A DNA stretch of 64,000 nt from Tuctoria greenei (GCA_036927565.1 JAYESD010000010.1:114792866-114856865), one strand, 5' to 3'; shown: positions 11,657 through 22,628, counted from the stretch's first letter. The notes: generated by a model from the letters alone, not told the origin. Translations and numbers: made by a program.

Positions 11657-13333
11657 TTACCGGAGATATGACGATAACATGTCCGGATACTTTGTGCGGA
11701 GAAAATCTTCACTCTCCCATGTTGACTCTTCGACGGTGTGGTTACTCCATAGAACTTTATAAAACCACATCGTCAAATTCCTTGTGACACGAGACTTTTC
11801 ATCGATAATCCGGATTGGATGCTCGACGTAGGTGAGGTCTGGTTTCAATTCTTCCAATTCTTCAATGCTGATGTTGGTAGATGGTTTGAGACATTTCCGT
11901 AATTGGGATATGTGGAAAATGTCATGAACACCAGCTAGAGTTATTGGTAACTCCAATTTGTATGCAGCAGGACCACATCTTTTAGTGATAGCAAATGGAC
12001 CGATAAATCGTGGAGCCAACTTTCCTTTTACTCCAAACCGATGAATTCCTTTCATCGGAGAGACACGGAGATACACGTGGTCTTCGAGGCTGAAGCTTAA
12101 AGGACGACGCCTTTTATCTGCATAAATCTTTTGTCGAGACTCAGCGGCTTTTAGATTAGCTTGAATAACTTTTACTTGCTCTTCAGCTTCATTTACCAGA
12201 TCAATTCCATATACCACTCGTTTACCAGATTCACACGAGTTGAGTGGTGTGCGGCACTTCCTGCCGTAGAGAGCTTCATAGGGTGCCATTTTGATACTAG
12301 ATTGATATCCATTGTTGTACGAGAATTCTGCCAACGGTAATTGATCATCCCAATTTTTACCGTGGTGTATGGCACATGCTCTTAACATATCCTCAAGTAT
12401 TTGATTTACCCTCTCGGTTTGTCCGCCAGTTTGAGGGTGATATGCGGAACTACGAATTAACTTTGTTCCCAATGATGCATACAGCTGCGCCCAGAAACGA
12501 GCAACAAACAGCGATCCTCTATCCGATACAATGGTGCGGGGAACTCCATGTATGCACATAATTCTTGATATATATAGGTCCGCATATTTCTTCGCATTGT
12601 ATGTCATATGCACTGGAATAAAGTGTGCTGACTTAGTTAACCGGTCAACGATCACCCAAATGGAATCGTGCTTGTGAAAGGTGAGAGGCAATCCAACAAT
12701 AAAATCCATACTCAGATCCTCCTATTTCCATGCCGGTATTTTTAGTGGTTGCAGCAGTCTGCTTTTCTTCATGTGGTCAGCTTTCACTCTCCGACATGTG
12801 TCACACTCAGACATATACTTTGCTATTTCTCTCCTCATACGTGTCCACCAAAATTTAGTACGAAGATCTTGGTACATTTTATTGCTGCCTGGGTGGATCA
12901 AATATTTGGACAAGTGAGCCTCATCCAAAACCTTTTTGTGCAATTCCATGTCCCGAGGTACCGGTATTCGATCTTTGAACCATAACGTTCCTTGTTTGTC
13001 TTCTCGAAAACATTTCATTTCTCCACCTTTAAGTCTCCTCTGAATATGAGACATTCCCTTATCTTTCTTCTGAGCCTCTACAATCTCCTCTCTGATTGTA
13101 GGTATGAGAGCAAGGTTATACAAGGCTCCATAAGGAATCACATGTAGAGTTGGTTCATCTTCTTCCATAGGACCGATGGTCAAATTATGAACATGAGACT
13201 TTTGACTAAGTGCGTCGACAACCACATTGGCCTTGCCGGGATGATAATGAATCTCAAGTTCATAGTCTTTGATTAACTCTAGCCATCTCTGTTGTCTCAT
13301 ATTTAATTCCTTCTTAGTGAATATGTACTTCAA
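11657..13333 (-). pseudogene. pol: Element A RNase H end, integrase and chromodomain (broken)
   Basis: The N-terminal part (12722-13333) has the RNase H tail (YHPGKANVVVDALS) and the HHCC zinc region (CDTCRRVKADH). A TAG replaces the conserved Trp codon just before the core at about 12722, in the same frame. The following 350 residues hold the DD35E core: D2 (MDFIVGLP), D63 (IVSDRG) and E99 (GGQTERVN). After a GPY-like segment (APRFIGPFAI) a chromodomain follows (about residues 300-348, ending WESEDFLRTKYPDML). The chromodomain puts the element in the chromovirus group. A second stop (Lys to TAG in DHKSLKY) lies at about 13336, so no full polyprotein can be made. Confidence 0.88.
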
Positions 13334-14397
13334 ACTCTAATGATCTGTGTAGAGATGCACTAAATTTCCTATTAAGTAGTGCCTCCACATATTCAATGCA
13401 AGAACTACCGCTGCCAACTCTAAATCATGTGTCGGATAGTTGTGTTCATGATTTTGGAGTTACCTTGATCCATATGCAATTACTCTTCCATCTTGCATAG
13501 GTACGCAGCCCAATCCGATGCCGGATGCATCACAATAAACATCAAACAATTTTGTCGTATCGGGTTGAGCCATGATTGGGGCTGTTGTGAGATCCTTCAC
13601 TAGAGTTTTGAAGGCTTCCTCACACGATTCACTCCATACATACTTGCTGCCCTTCTTTAATAAATCTTTCATAGGTTTAGCAATCTTTGAGAAACTTGGA
13701 ACAAATCTCCAATAATAGCCTGCTAAACCCAAGAAACTACGAACTTCATGTACGGATGTGGGAGATTGCCATTTCAGCACTTGTACCACTTTACTCGGAT
13801 CCACAGCCTTCTGCTGAAATAATATGACCAAGGAATGGAACTTGATTAAGCCAGAACTCACATTTACTGAACTTGGCATATAACTTGTGATCACGCAGTC
13901 GTTGAAGCACGATTTTGAGATGTTCAGTATGTTCCTCTTCTGACTTGTAGTAGACCAAAATATCGCTGATGAACACTACGACGAACTTGTCTAACTCTGG
14001 CATGAATACTGAATTCATCAAGTACATGAAATGTGTTGGTGCATTTGTGAGACCAAAAGACATAACCAAATACTCATAAAGTCCATATCTAGTCGAGAAT
14101 GCCGTCTTCCGTATATCCTCTGGTCGTATCTTAATCTGATGATAACCAGACCGAAGATCCATTTTAGATAGCACCCACTAATTGATGGAAGAGCAGATCA
14201 ATATGTTGTAGTGGATACTTGTTCTTGATAGTCATGGCATTAAGCGGACGATAATCCACACATAGCCTCAATGTCTTGTCCTTCTTCTTGACAAAGAGAG
14301 TTGAGCATCCCCAAGGTGATGAGCTCGGACGAATGAAACCTTTACTGAATAAGTCATTCAGCTGCTCCTTTAATTTAGCTAACTCCTTAGGTGCCAT
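13334..14397 (-). pseudogene. pol: Element A reverse transcriptase-RNase H (broken, catalytic Asp lost)
   Basis: Three overlapping frames (14164-14397, 13791-14174, 13460-13894) carry successive RT blocks: FIRPSSSPWG, LRLCVDYRPLNA, KMDLRSGYHQI, YLVMSFGLTNAP and LGLAGYYWRFV. At least two frameshifts separate them (about 14170 and 13840). The catalytic FIDD box reads FISD (codon AGC at about 13955), so the first metal-binding aspartate is gone. RNase H sequence (DVYCDASGIGLGCV) follows. Confidence 0.87.
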
Positions 14398-14409
14398 TCT
14401 ATATGGTCG

Positions 14410-14946
14410 TCAAGAGGTAGGTGTAGTTCCCGGTATTAATTCAATCTTGAATTCAACATCTCGGTCGGGCGGCATACCCGGCAGATCATCAGGGAATACA
14501 TCCGGGAAATCACGGACCACCGGAATATCTTCCAACTTACTTGTTTCAGAATCATACACCGCTGCACTTTCTTGAATCGTGTTCTCAAGAGGTAAGGTGT
14601 GGTGGCCGTGAGTTGAAGAGTTCAGCTCGACGGTGCGAGGATTGATGTTTAGAACAGCTTCGTGGTTGCTTAACCACGACATGCCCAAGATTACATCAAT
14701 CTTTTGACCTTCAAGGATGATAAGAGTAGTGGGATATATTCTACCACCCAGACATAATGGTGCTCGAGAGATAACATCACTTGCGGTAATATTACCTCCG
14801 GGTGAAGATATAAGATAGCGATGTTTTGTGGTAGTGGTCGGAAGCTGGTGCTTGAACACAAAGGATTGACTTATGAAATTATGTGTAGCACCGGAATCAA
14901 AGAGAATCAATATAGGTTGGTTGAGAGTGAACATTCCCGTTAACAC
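14410..14946 (-). pseudogene. pol: Element A aspartic protease region
   Basis: A 178-residue frame holds the retroviral-type protease active site ILILFDSGATHNFI (DSGA triad, about residues 12-25) and the flap-side ILGMSWL. It ends with the linker VFPDDLPGMPPDRDVEFKIE that leads into reverse transcriptase. An in-frame TGA just after PGTTPTS breaks the link to RT in the same frame. The domain itself looks intact. Confidence 0.85.
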
Positions 14947-15027
14947 GGGTTCTCCTTCCAGTACACCCTCAATGGTAGTATAGTGGACACTGCCAAGCTT
15001 TGATTTCTTTGGCTGCTGATTGGGAAA

Positions 15028-16104
15028 CTAACTTGAATGTTGAAATGATGACTGGCTGCAGATTTGATTTCTCTCTGGACAATATCTAGTAAAGTGACCC
15101 ATAAGTCCACAAGTGAAGCACGCATATTTAGTCGGTTCAACGCTGACTTGTGGATGAAAACAAGGTATCTCTAGCTGCGGTGGAGAGGGATAAGAATTTA
15201 TGGGCTGCTTCTGCTGGGGTGATTCAAAACTTGATGCCAGCAGCGGGCAACTTTGATATGATGGTCGAACAAATGGCTGCCATTCTTGACCGGATGGCGA
15301 ATGATATACCAACCGATATTTCTCAGCAACAACACTAGTGTTGTCATGCGGAATAGTCCGCTTTCTCTTCTCCGCTTGAAGACAAAGATCTTCCTTTTCT
15401 TGTAGGATAGCTGCATTGCTAATTAGTTGTACTTGCCGTGATTGAACAATGCCAACCTAGCTCGAAGTTTGACTCTTAGACCTCTGAAGAAATGATCACA
15501 TCTCAACTTTTCTGTATTCACATAGTCGGGAGCATATTGTGCCAAATGGTTGAACTCCTTAAAATACTCATGGACACTCATGTCTCCTTGCTTGAGTTCA
15601 ACGAATTCCTCATACTTGGTCTTTATAATCCCTGTCGGAATATGACGAGCACAGAAAGCCTCACGGAACTCAATCCATGCTATCCGATGACCTTCAGGGC
15701 GAGTCGCACTATATTCTGCCCACCAAGCTCTGGCAGCTCCATGGAGTTGTTGAGTAGCAAACAATGTCTTTTGATAATCGTCACAGGGGAACACACCAAA
15801 TTTGGATTCCATTACACAAAGCCAATGATCTGATTCTGATGGTTCAGTCGCTTCCGTGAAGATTGGCGGTTGTGTTGCTAAGAAATCTAAATAACTATTT
15901 CGAGGTGGAATAACTTGTTGCGTTTGATGAAAGTAGGCCCTACTGCACCAAAGTTTGAAGTAACTTAGTGTTCTCTTAGTGAGACTCGAACATTTTTGAC
16001 ATGACATCCACCAATACCGTTGATAGTGGTGCCTGCGGTGGATCTGAATCATCACCGTCTCGACGAGAACTTCCGACCTTACTCGATGAACGAGTACAAA
16101 CCAT
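15028..16104 (-). pseudogene. gag: Element A gag (frameshifted)
   Basis: The likely start is MVCTRSSSKVG at 16102-16104, the MV.TR pattern common to Tekay gags. The capsid-like part (FATQQLHGAARAWW, KYEEFVELKQGDMSVHEYF) is in another frame (15423-16133), and the zinc knuckle CFTCGLMGHFTRYC (CX2CX4HX4C, all four ligands present) in a third (15028-15312). There are at least two frameshifts. Gag would package the element RNA. Confidence 0.82.
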
Positions 16105-16404
16105 ACTGCACAAATGAATTTGGGATGAGTCAAAGCTCGATCTCAGCAATAAGTGAAGATAAGGAAAACATGAACATGTCAAGAACTTTGTGAAAGTATT
16201 ACAATATTCATGTTCGCGCAAATTTTCAAACTTAAGCTTCAGAGATGAATTGTCCCGCCAGAAATGACCAGTCTGGAGAAATTTGACAATTTCATCCAGT
16301 TAAGAGGCAAAATCCTGCCTCGAGGTGAACAACAAAGTTGTAGTTCACTTCCTTGCCTTTCCGGAATGTATTTAATTGCTTCAATATCAGTTCTGGTTAA
16401 TGAG
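16105..16404 (-). other. Element A leader, proximal part
   Basis: This is the untranslated leader between the gag start and the Sirevirus insertion. It resumes beyond it at 30051. The last five bases ATGAG are the copy of the Sirevirus target site. Nothing else is recognised. Confidence 0.7.
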
Positions 16405-17031
16405 TGTAGGATCGAAGAGCACGTGAAAAGCTACCATAGGGTGGGGGGGGGGGGGGGGGGGTTGAATGGTAGATTAAAAAATCATACGCAGTAGAAACAA
16501 TTAAATTCCAACCCCTTCGGCAGAAAAAAACGAGCTGTTAAAGAAATCGTGTGTGAGACTAATCTAAACGTGTTTCACCATGACAAAAGTGATATATATC
16601 AAAGAGAATCAAGTCATGAAGACGACACAACAAGAATCACTCAAATCCGTCAAGAGAAACTCAAGTTACGATCAAAAGATCGAACAAAGGTCAATCTGTT
16701 TTACTAAGTAAAAAAACAGATCTGTAATACTGCAAAGAAACTCATGTAGATCAAAAACCACAAATTCAATGACCGTAAAATTTTGGCAGATGATAGATAA
16801 TCAACTTGTGAAGACGACCCAAAAAGAATCACGTCAATTGCATCTATAAAACTCGAGTTATGATAAAAAAACCGAAGAAAGGTAGTGTTGTGCAGAAACT
16901 CGACGAGAAAAACTTGTCTTGAACAAGTCAGACAAACAAGGCACAAAAGTTCCTTTCAACTACGAATTTTATTCAATAGAACACAAGAGGAACAGCCCCA
17001 AAGTCGTATACCATGAGCTCTAGCCTCCCTT

Positions 17032-17041
17032 GCTTATATAA
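17032..17041 (-). promoter_or_regulatory. TATA-like box in Sirevirus LTR
   Basis: The minus strand reads TTATATAAGC. In the right LTR the same place reads GATATAAG (about 28841-28848), so the site is partly decayed in the 5' copy that would drive transcription. Placement as core promoter is inference. Confidence 0.45.
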
Positions 17042-17814
17042 CCAGCCCTTAGGCCAACCCAAACTCAACTAGGACTCTAATCCTACTCAAATCACGAATC
17101 GAAACTTTCCATAACTGCTCAAAACTCTTCTATACACAGATAAAAGCAATCTTAAGACTTCCAAACACCTTAGGAACGTATCCTACATTCCTAAAGCAAC
17201 TCAAATTCGTGACCCACACGAAATCCTATCATAACCAACTCAAATCTTTCCATATTTGAGTCAAACACGACTCAACCGTAGCTTGAGTCCATAACCTAGT
17301 CGGTTGGACCTTTCCGACCAATTCTTTACGTCCACATCTCTTCATCACGCCTCGGAACCATGTAGCCACGTCCATGCACTCCTTGCATACGTGCAAACAT
17401 CTTCCAACGACATCCACGATACCTTCATATGCATTGTTCTTGATTCAGACATACTGCGCAACCTACCGATCAACTCAACCACAATTCCTCCCGAACTTGT
17501 TTGTTGAACCTCATCTTCTCCCTAAGACTAGTTCAATGGATTCCGTCACTAGCCATGTCTTGAACTCAAGCAACACCTGCACATGAATAAACAACAAATC
17601 CGTACGAGCCCAAGTCTGCGACTTGACTCAAAATAGTTCCGAACACAACACCTCACGTGAGAACCTGACATAAGCATGTTGTAAAACCATAGTAAAACGA
17701 TATCATCCATATCAACCAAAATGCGCCGAAAACTTAGCAAATGAATACTAAGCAACCTTTCCATAAGTGTAATGTAAGTTCGAAACATTGCAAGATAAAA
17801 ACAGAAACACTGCG

Positions 17815-18175
17815 ATCAAGCACCGGACCTTGCCAAAGCTAATCGGAGCTTGACTCGGAGCTTACCAAAGCTAATACAACCTAGCGCCGGAGCTTACCAA
17901 AGCCAGTACAACCTAGCGCCGGAGCTTGCCAAAGCTAGTCGGAACTAGCCAACACAAAAGCCGGAGCTAGAAAAACATGTTGGAGCTAACCAACATAAGT
18001 CGAACCTATCAAAACATATTGGAGCTTAACAAAGACATGTCGGAGCCACCAAAGACATGTCGGAGCTATCAAAGACATGCCGGAGCTAAGGACAAAGCTC
18101 AGGACCTAGACAAAAAAAGTCAAACCTATTGTCGGACCTTGCAGAAGCTTGGAGCTAGAGTCGGACCTTGCTAAA
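17815..18175. repeat. CGGAGCT-rich imperfect repeat array in Sirevirus LTR
   Basis: The motif CCGGAGCT or TCGGAGCT, followed by (t)accaaag and a variable spacer, recurs about every 20-35 bp roughly a dozen times. The right LTR holds the matching array at about 29630-29985. Conserved repeated motifs in the regulatory part of Sirevirus LTRs have been reported. I cannot say whether this is one of them. Confidence 0.7.
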
Positions 18176-18244
18176 AAGATGTTACGGCAACATTCAAAAC
18201 TTTTATTGTCAAAGCCAATGTATTCAACACACATAGGTCTCACA

Positions 18245-18487
18245 ATCTCCCCCTTGATGAATGCATTGGCAACACCACTTAAGATCCGAACATTGGCTTA
18301 TTCACATTAAAAGATATTGAAAACAATTTCCCCACCCCCTTTGTAAAACAGAAATAAAATGAGAAAATGAAATTCTCCCCCTGAGAAGAATCGTGCCAAA
18401 AACAATTGTGAATATGTACAATGTGTAATCAATTTCTCCCCCTTGCATACTTATCTTTAAAAATTCACATATTAACTCTCCCCCTTT
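18245..18487 (-). other. Polypurine tract and upstream polypurine series of the Sirevirus
   Basis: The tract against the LTR is CAAGGGGGAGAT (18245-18256, minus strand). Similar purine runs follow at about 18327-18343 (AAAGGGGGTGGGGAAA), 18373-18383, 18433-18444 and 18476-18487 (AAAGGGGGAGAG). Repeated polypurine tracts before the 3' LTR are a described Sirevirus hallmark, and this supports the lineage call. Confidence 0.75.
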
Positions 18488-19241
18488 GACAATGTATTCA
18501 TCAAGGTTTATAAGACAAATTTTAATTATTATGAGCATATTATAACATGTACATGTAAAACAAAGCTCATCCAAGTCATACTATCATGTAACTTACACTA
18601 TCATATCAATGAAATACATAAAGTAGTGTAAGCCATGCTAGAGATCAAATGTAATTTTCAATTTAAACAAGTCATGATCTCACAAGCTTAACTATTTCAA
18701 AACCTAAAAGAATGACACTTGTTGCTGCATTTTATTATTTAAAGCACAAACTTTTAATATATGACATTTGCAAGAGATTATATGTCGCATCTGCCTTATT
18801 CTAACCAACCAAGCCAAGCCTATGTCATTTGACAAACAGAAGCTTAAGGATATGATATTTACACAACTTCTTCCAAGCTCATATCTAAGTGCAATGATAA
18901 GCCATCTCGAAAGAAGAAGTGCAATGCATGCATATTCTCTTGATCTTTTCTCAATTTATATTTGTTCATAAAAACTCAACATGTGAGTTGATTACTTGAT
19001 TAATTCTTTATGATTAAAGCACTTGTGAGCATGCAACAAGTTCAAAACAGCAAGAAAGTTCGACCATGACCAGATTTAGTGTAAGTAATTATTCCAATTA
19101 CTAGACATGGCAAAAACTACAAAATATATAACACGAGTAATGTAGTAAGAACTTTCAGCATGTAAAAGGAATCACAAAGTCATATATGTATGAAATACTA
19201 TGCTCATATTATTTTAATTTCAGATTCACACATAGACTTCT
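18488..19241 (-). other. Sirevirus 3' untranslated region
   Basis: AT-rich sequence without a conserved frame lies between the polypurine series and the LINE insertion. The remaining ~20 bp before the RNase H stop lies beyond the LINE at 22643-22661. The last 14 bases (19228-19241) are the LINE target site. No env-like frame is found, so if this lineage had one it is absent here. Confidence 0.65.
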
Positions 19242-22200
19242 ACAACAACAACAACAACCAAGCCTTTGTCCCAAACAAGTTGGGGTCGGCTAGAAATGAA
19301 ACCCAACAATTTTGAAGAAAAGTAATAGAAAATAAGATAAAAGTAAAAAAATCTACATTTTATTTATTCTAGAAATGGGTTAAAAAGAAAGAAGATAAGA
19401 GTAACAAATTACGAATAAACTAAGATTCTGGCACATGAATTGCTAATTTCCATGCAGTCCTATCATGAGCCAAATCTCTAGGTATGTCCCACTCCTTTAA
19501 ATCTCGTTTCACCGCCTCCTGCCATGTCAACCTTGGTCGACCTCTACCCCTCCTAAAATTTTCTCCACTTTTTATAATCCCACTGTTAACCGGTGCATCT
19601 GGAGGTCTCCGCTGGATATGCCCAAACCACCGTAGGCGATGTTGGACTAGCTTCTCCTCAATCGGTGCCACCCCTACCCTATCACGTATTACTTCGTTCC
19701 TAATTTTGTCTCTTCTTGTGTGACCGCACATCCACCGTAGCATGCGCATCTCCGCAACACTCATTTGTTGGACATGTTGCCTTTTAGTTGGCCAACATTC
19801 TGCTCCATACAGCATCGTAGGCCTGATCACCGTCCTATAGAATTTTCCTTTCAATTTTTGTGGAACTTTCTTATCACATAAGATTCCAGATGCTTGTCGC
19901 CACTTCATCCACCCGATCTTGATCCTGTGGCAAACATCTTCGTCAATATCACCATTGCTTTGTAACATTGATCCTAAATATCGAAATGTGTCCCTCCTAG
20001 GTACTACTTGTCCTTGTAGACTAACATTACCATCCTCGCACCCGACATCACTAAAGTCGCATCTCATATACTCGGTCTTGGTTCTACTAAGTCTAAACCC
20101 CTTAGACTCTAAGGTCTGCCTCCATAGCTCCAATTTTCTATCAACACCATCCCTAGTTTCATCTACCAACACTACATCATCAGCAAAGAGCATACACCAA
20201 GGGATATCCCCTTGTATATCCTTCGACACCTCATCCATCACTAAGGAAAAGATGTAAGGACTTAAGGCTGATCCTTGGTGTAACCCTATTGTGATAGGAA
20301 AAGTGTCGGTCTCACTATCTCTTACGCGCACACTTGTCACCACATTATCGTACATATCCTTTATAAGGTTAATGTATTTTGTTGGGACTTTGTGTTTCTC
20401 TAGTGCCCACCACATGACCGGTCTTGGTACCTTATCGTATGCCTTCTCCAAGTCAATGAACACTAAATGTAGATCCTTTTTTTGCTCCCTATACCTCTCC
20501 ATAAGCTGACGGAGTAAGAAAATCGCCTCCATAGTGGACCTCCCAGGCATAAAACCAAACTGGTTTTTAGTGACATTGGTCACTTTCCTCAAGCAGTGTT
20601 CAATCACTCTCTCCCAGAGCTTCATAGTAGGACTCATGAGCTTAATTCCTCGGTAATTAGTACAACTTTGAACATCTCCTTTATTTTTGAAGATGGGTAC
20701 TAAAATACTTTTCCGCCACTCTTCAGGCATTTTGTTTGACTGAAAAATGCGATTGAATAGTTTAGTGAGCCATACTACTGCTACATCCCCTAGACATCTC
20801 CACACCTCAATGGGGACATCATCTGGGCCATGGGCCTTTCCTCCTTTCATCCTTTTTAGGGCCTCTCTAACCTCGGACTCTTGTATCCTCCGCACGAATC
20901 GTCTGTTGATGTCATCAAATGAGTTGTCCAACTCAAACCTAATACTCTCAGTCCCGTCATTGAATAGTCCATTGAAGTAGTCCCGCCATCTGTCCCTAAT
21001 TTCTTCCTCCTTCAATAGAATTTGGCCTGCCTCATCCTTAATGCATTTGACTTGGTTGAGATCTCTCACCTTTCTCTCACGAAGTTTCGCCATCTTGTAT
21101 ATATCCTTTTCGCCTTCTTTTGTCCCTAGCCTCTCATATAGCGCATCATAGGCCTGCCTCCTTGCTTTACTCACAACACGCCTAGCATTTTTCTTAGCCT
21201 CTTTATACTTCGCCATGTTACTTGCACTTCTCTCATGATGCCAACCCTTATAAGACTCCTTCTTCTCCTTAATAGCTTTTTGTACATCTTCATTCCACCA
21301 CCAAGTGTCTTTATCTACAAGTTTCTTACCTTTTGTCCACCCAAGCACCTCCCTAGCCGTCTTCCTAATGTAAGTCGCCATCTTCTCCCACATACTATCT
21401 GCATCTTCCTCTTCGTTCCAAGGTCCTTCTGCGATCATCCTCCTTTTGAATGATTGTTGCGCTTCATCCTTCAACTTCCACCACTTTGTTCTCGTGGTTT
21501 TAACACCTTTGTCTCGTGACACACGCACGTGGAAACGAAAGTCGGCTACCACAAGTTTATGTTGTCGAACAACACATTCTCCAAGAATCACCTTACAATC
21601 TAAACATGCCCCTCTCTCCCTTCTCCTGGTGAGGATATAGTCGATTTGACTAGAATGTTGGGCACTAGTAAAGGTCACTATGTGAGATAGCCTCTTTTTA
21701 AATAGGGTGTTAGCTACCAATAGGTCATAGGCTACGGCGAAGTCTAGGATATCCTTACCCTCCTGGTTTCTATCGCCACACCCAAAACCTCCGTGTACCC
21801 CCTCAAAACCTACATTAGTTGTACCTACATGACCATTGAGATCTCCTCCTATGAAGAGCTTCTCGCTTACCGGTACACTACTAACCATATCCTCCAAGTC
21901 CTCCCAAAATTGTCTCTTAGTGCTCATGTCAAGCCCAACTTGTGGGGCATAAGCACTAATGACATTCAAAATAAGGTCCCCCACAACTACCTTGACTAAG
22001 ATGATCCTATCCCCTCGTCTACAGACATCCACTACTCCATCCTTGTGACTCTTATCTATTAGGATGCCTACGCCATTCCTAGTTCCCGTCGAGCCAGAAT
22101 ACCAAAGCTTGAAACCGGTATTCTCAACCTCTCTCGCTTTTTGACCTGCCCATCTAGTCTCTTGTACACAAAGAATGTTTACACGCCTCCTAATCGCAAC

Positions 22201-22628
22201 GTCCACTAACTCTCGTAGCTTTCCCGTCAAGGATCCTACATTCCAACTACCCACCCGAAACCTAGTTTCCTCGGCTAGCTTCATTACCCTTCGCATCCGT
22301 CGAGGAAGATGCAAAGACCCTTGCTCACTTAACACTACATTCGGGCGATGATGTAGCGCGCCACTAAGGTGATGGCGATCCGGCCCTCGCTCATTTAACA
22401 CCACATCCGGGTTCCGATATGGCGCGCCACTAAGGCGGTGGCGACCCGGCCCTCGCCCACTTAACACCATACCCGGGTTCCGGTATGGCGCATCGCTAAG
22501 AGGGTTACGCCCCAACGAATTTCCAATGAGTTTCATTTCCATGAGAATGGCTAAGTTTAGTTGTTGGCTCGCCAAGCCAATCACAACCCCCTCCTCCTTT
22601 ACCCGGGCTTGGGACCGGCTATGTCATT
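19242..22628 (-). mobile_element. RTE-type LINE, full length
   Basis: A 3387-bp non-LTR element is flanked by the 14-bp duplication ACACATAGACTTCT (19228-19241 and 22629-22642). Its 3' end (left) is a short (TTG)n tail instead of poly(A), typical of the RTE clade. The body has one open frame, a 5' segment of only about 86 bp and a 3' untranslated region of about 180 bp. The precise duplication and open frame mark this as the youngest or one of the youngest insertions in the nest. Confidence 0.9.
19420..22542 (-). CDS. LINE endonuclease-reverse transcriptase, uninterrupted
   Basis: The frame is open from an in-frame TGA near the LINE 5' end. The first ATG is at 22540-22542, giving about 1040 residues. 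An apurinic-type endonuclease comes first, with VGSWNVGSLTG, LCVQETRW, VISAYAPQVG, GGDLNGHVG, QIDYILTRR and RQHKLVVADF. Reverse transcriptase follows: ILVPIFKNKGD, NYRGIKLMSPTMKLWERVI, QFGFMPGRSTMEAI, FIDLEKAYDKVPR, GLHQGSALSP and the catalytic MLFADDVVLV. A C-terminal conserved stretch (LRWFGHIQRRPPDAPV) is typical of plant RTE proteins. There is no ORF1 and no RNase H, as expected for RTE. The protein nicks target DNA and primes reverse transcription from the nick. All core catalytic motifs are present; whether it is active is unknown. Confidence 0.93.
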   Translation of the reverse strand: MEMKLIGNSLGRNPLSDAPYRNPGMVLSGRGPGRHRLSGAPYRNPDVVLNERGPDRHHLSGALHHRPNVVLSEQGSLHLPRRMRRVMKLAEETRFRVGSWNVGSLTGKLRELVDVAIRRRVNILCVQETRWAGQKAREVENTGFKLWYSGSTGTRNGVGILIDKSHKDGVVDVCRRGDRIILVKVVVGDLILNVISAYAPQVGLDMSTKRQFWEDLEDMVSSVPVSEKLFIGGDLNGHVGTTNVGFEGVHGGFGCGDRNQEGKDILDFAVAYDLLVANTLFKKRLSHIVTFTSAQHSSQIDYILTRRRERGACLDCKVILGECVVRQHKLVVADFRFHVRVSRDKGVKTTRTKWWKLKDEAQQSFKRRMIAEGPWNEEEDADSMWEKMATYIRKTAREVLGWTKGKKLVDKDTWWWNEDVQKAIKEKKESYKGWHHERSASNMAKYKEAKKNARRVVSKARRQAYDALYERLGTKEGEKDIYKMAKLRERKVRDLNQVKCIKDEAGQILLKEEEIRDRWRDYFNGLFNDGTESIRFELDNSFDDINRRFVRRIQESEVREALKRMKGGKAHGPDDVPIEVWRCLGDVAVVWLTKLFNRIFQSNKMPEEWRKSILVPIFKNKGDVQSCTNYRGIKLMSPTMKLWERVIEHCLRKVTNVTKNQFGFMPGRSTMEAIFLLRQLMERYREQKKDLHLVFIDLEKAYDKVPRPVMWWALEKHKVPTKYINLIKDMYDNVVTSVRVRDSETDTFPITIGLHQGSALSPYIFSLVMDEVSKDIQGDIPWCMLFADDVVLVDETRDGVDRKLELWRQTLESKGFRLSRTKTEYMRCDFSDVGCEDGNVSLQGQVVPRRDTFRYLGSMLQSNGDIDEDVCHRIKIGWMKWRQASGILCDKKVPQKLKGKFYRTVIRPTMLYGAECWPTKRQHVQQMSVAEMRMLRWMCGHTRRDKIRNEVIRDRVGVAPIEEKLVQHRLRWFGHIQRRPPDAPVNSGIIKSGENFRRGRGRPRLTWQEAVKRDLKEWDIPRDLAHDRTAWKLAIHVPES

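Larger units (their letters stand above)
16405..18244 (-). repeat. Sirevirus 3' LTR (1840 bp)
   Basis: The LTR begins TGTAGGATCG and ends GGTCTCACA. It is matched by 28237-30050 at roughly 95% by eye. The left copy contains a run of 19 G at 16443-16461 where the right copy has 6. It holds the TATA-like box and the CGGAGCT array annotated separately. Short open frames in it recur in the right LTR and are not genes. Confidence 0.9.
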
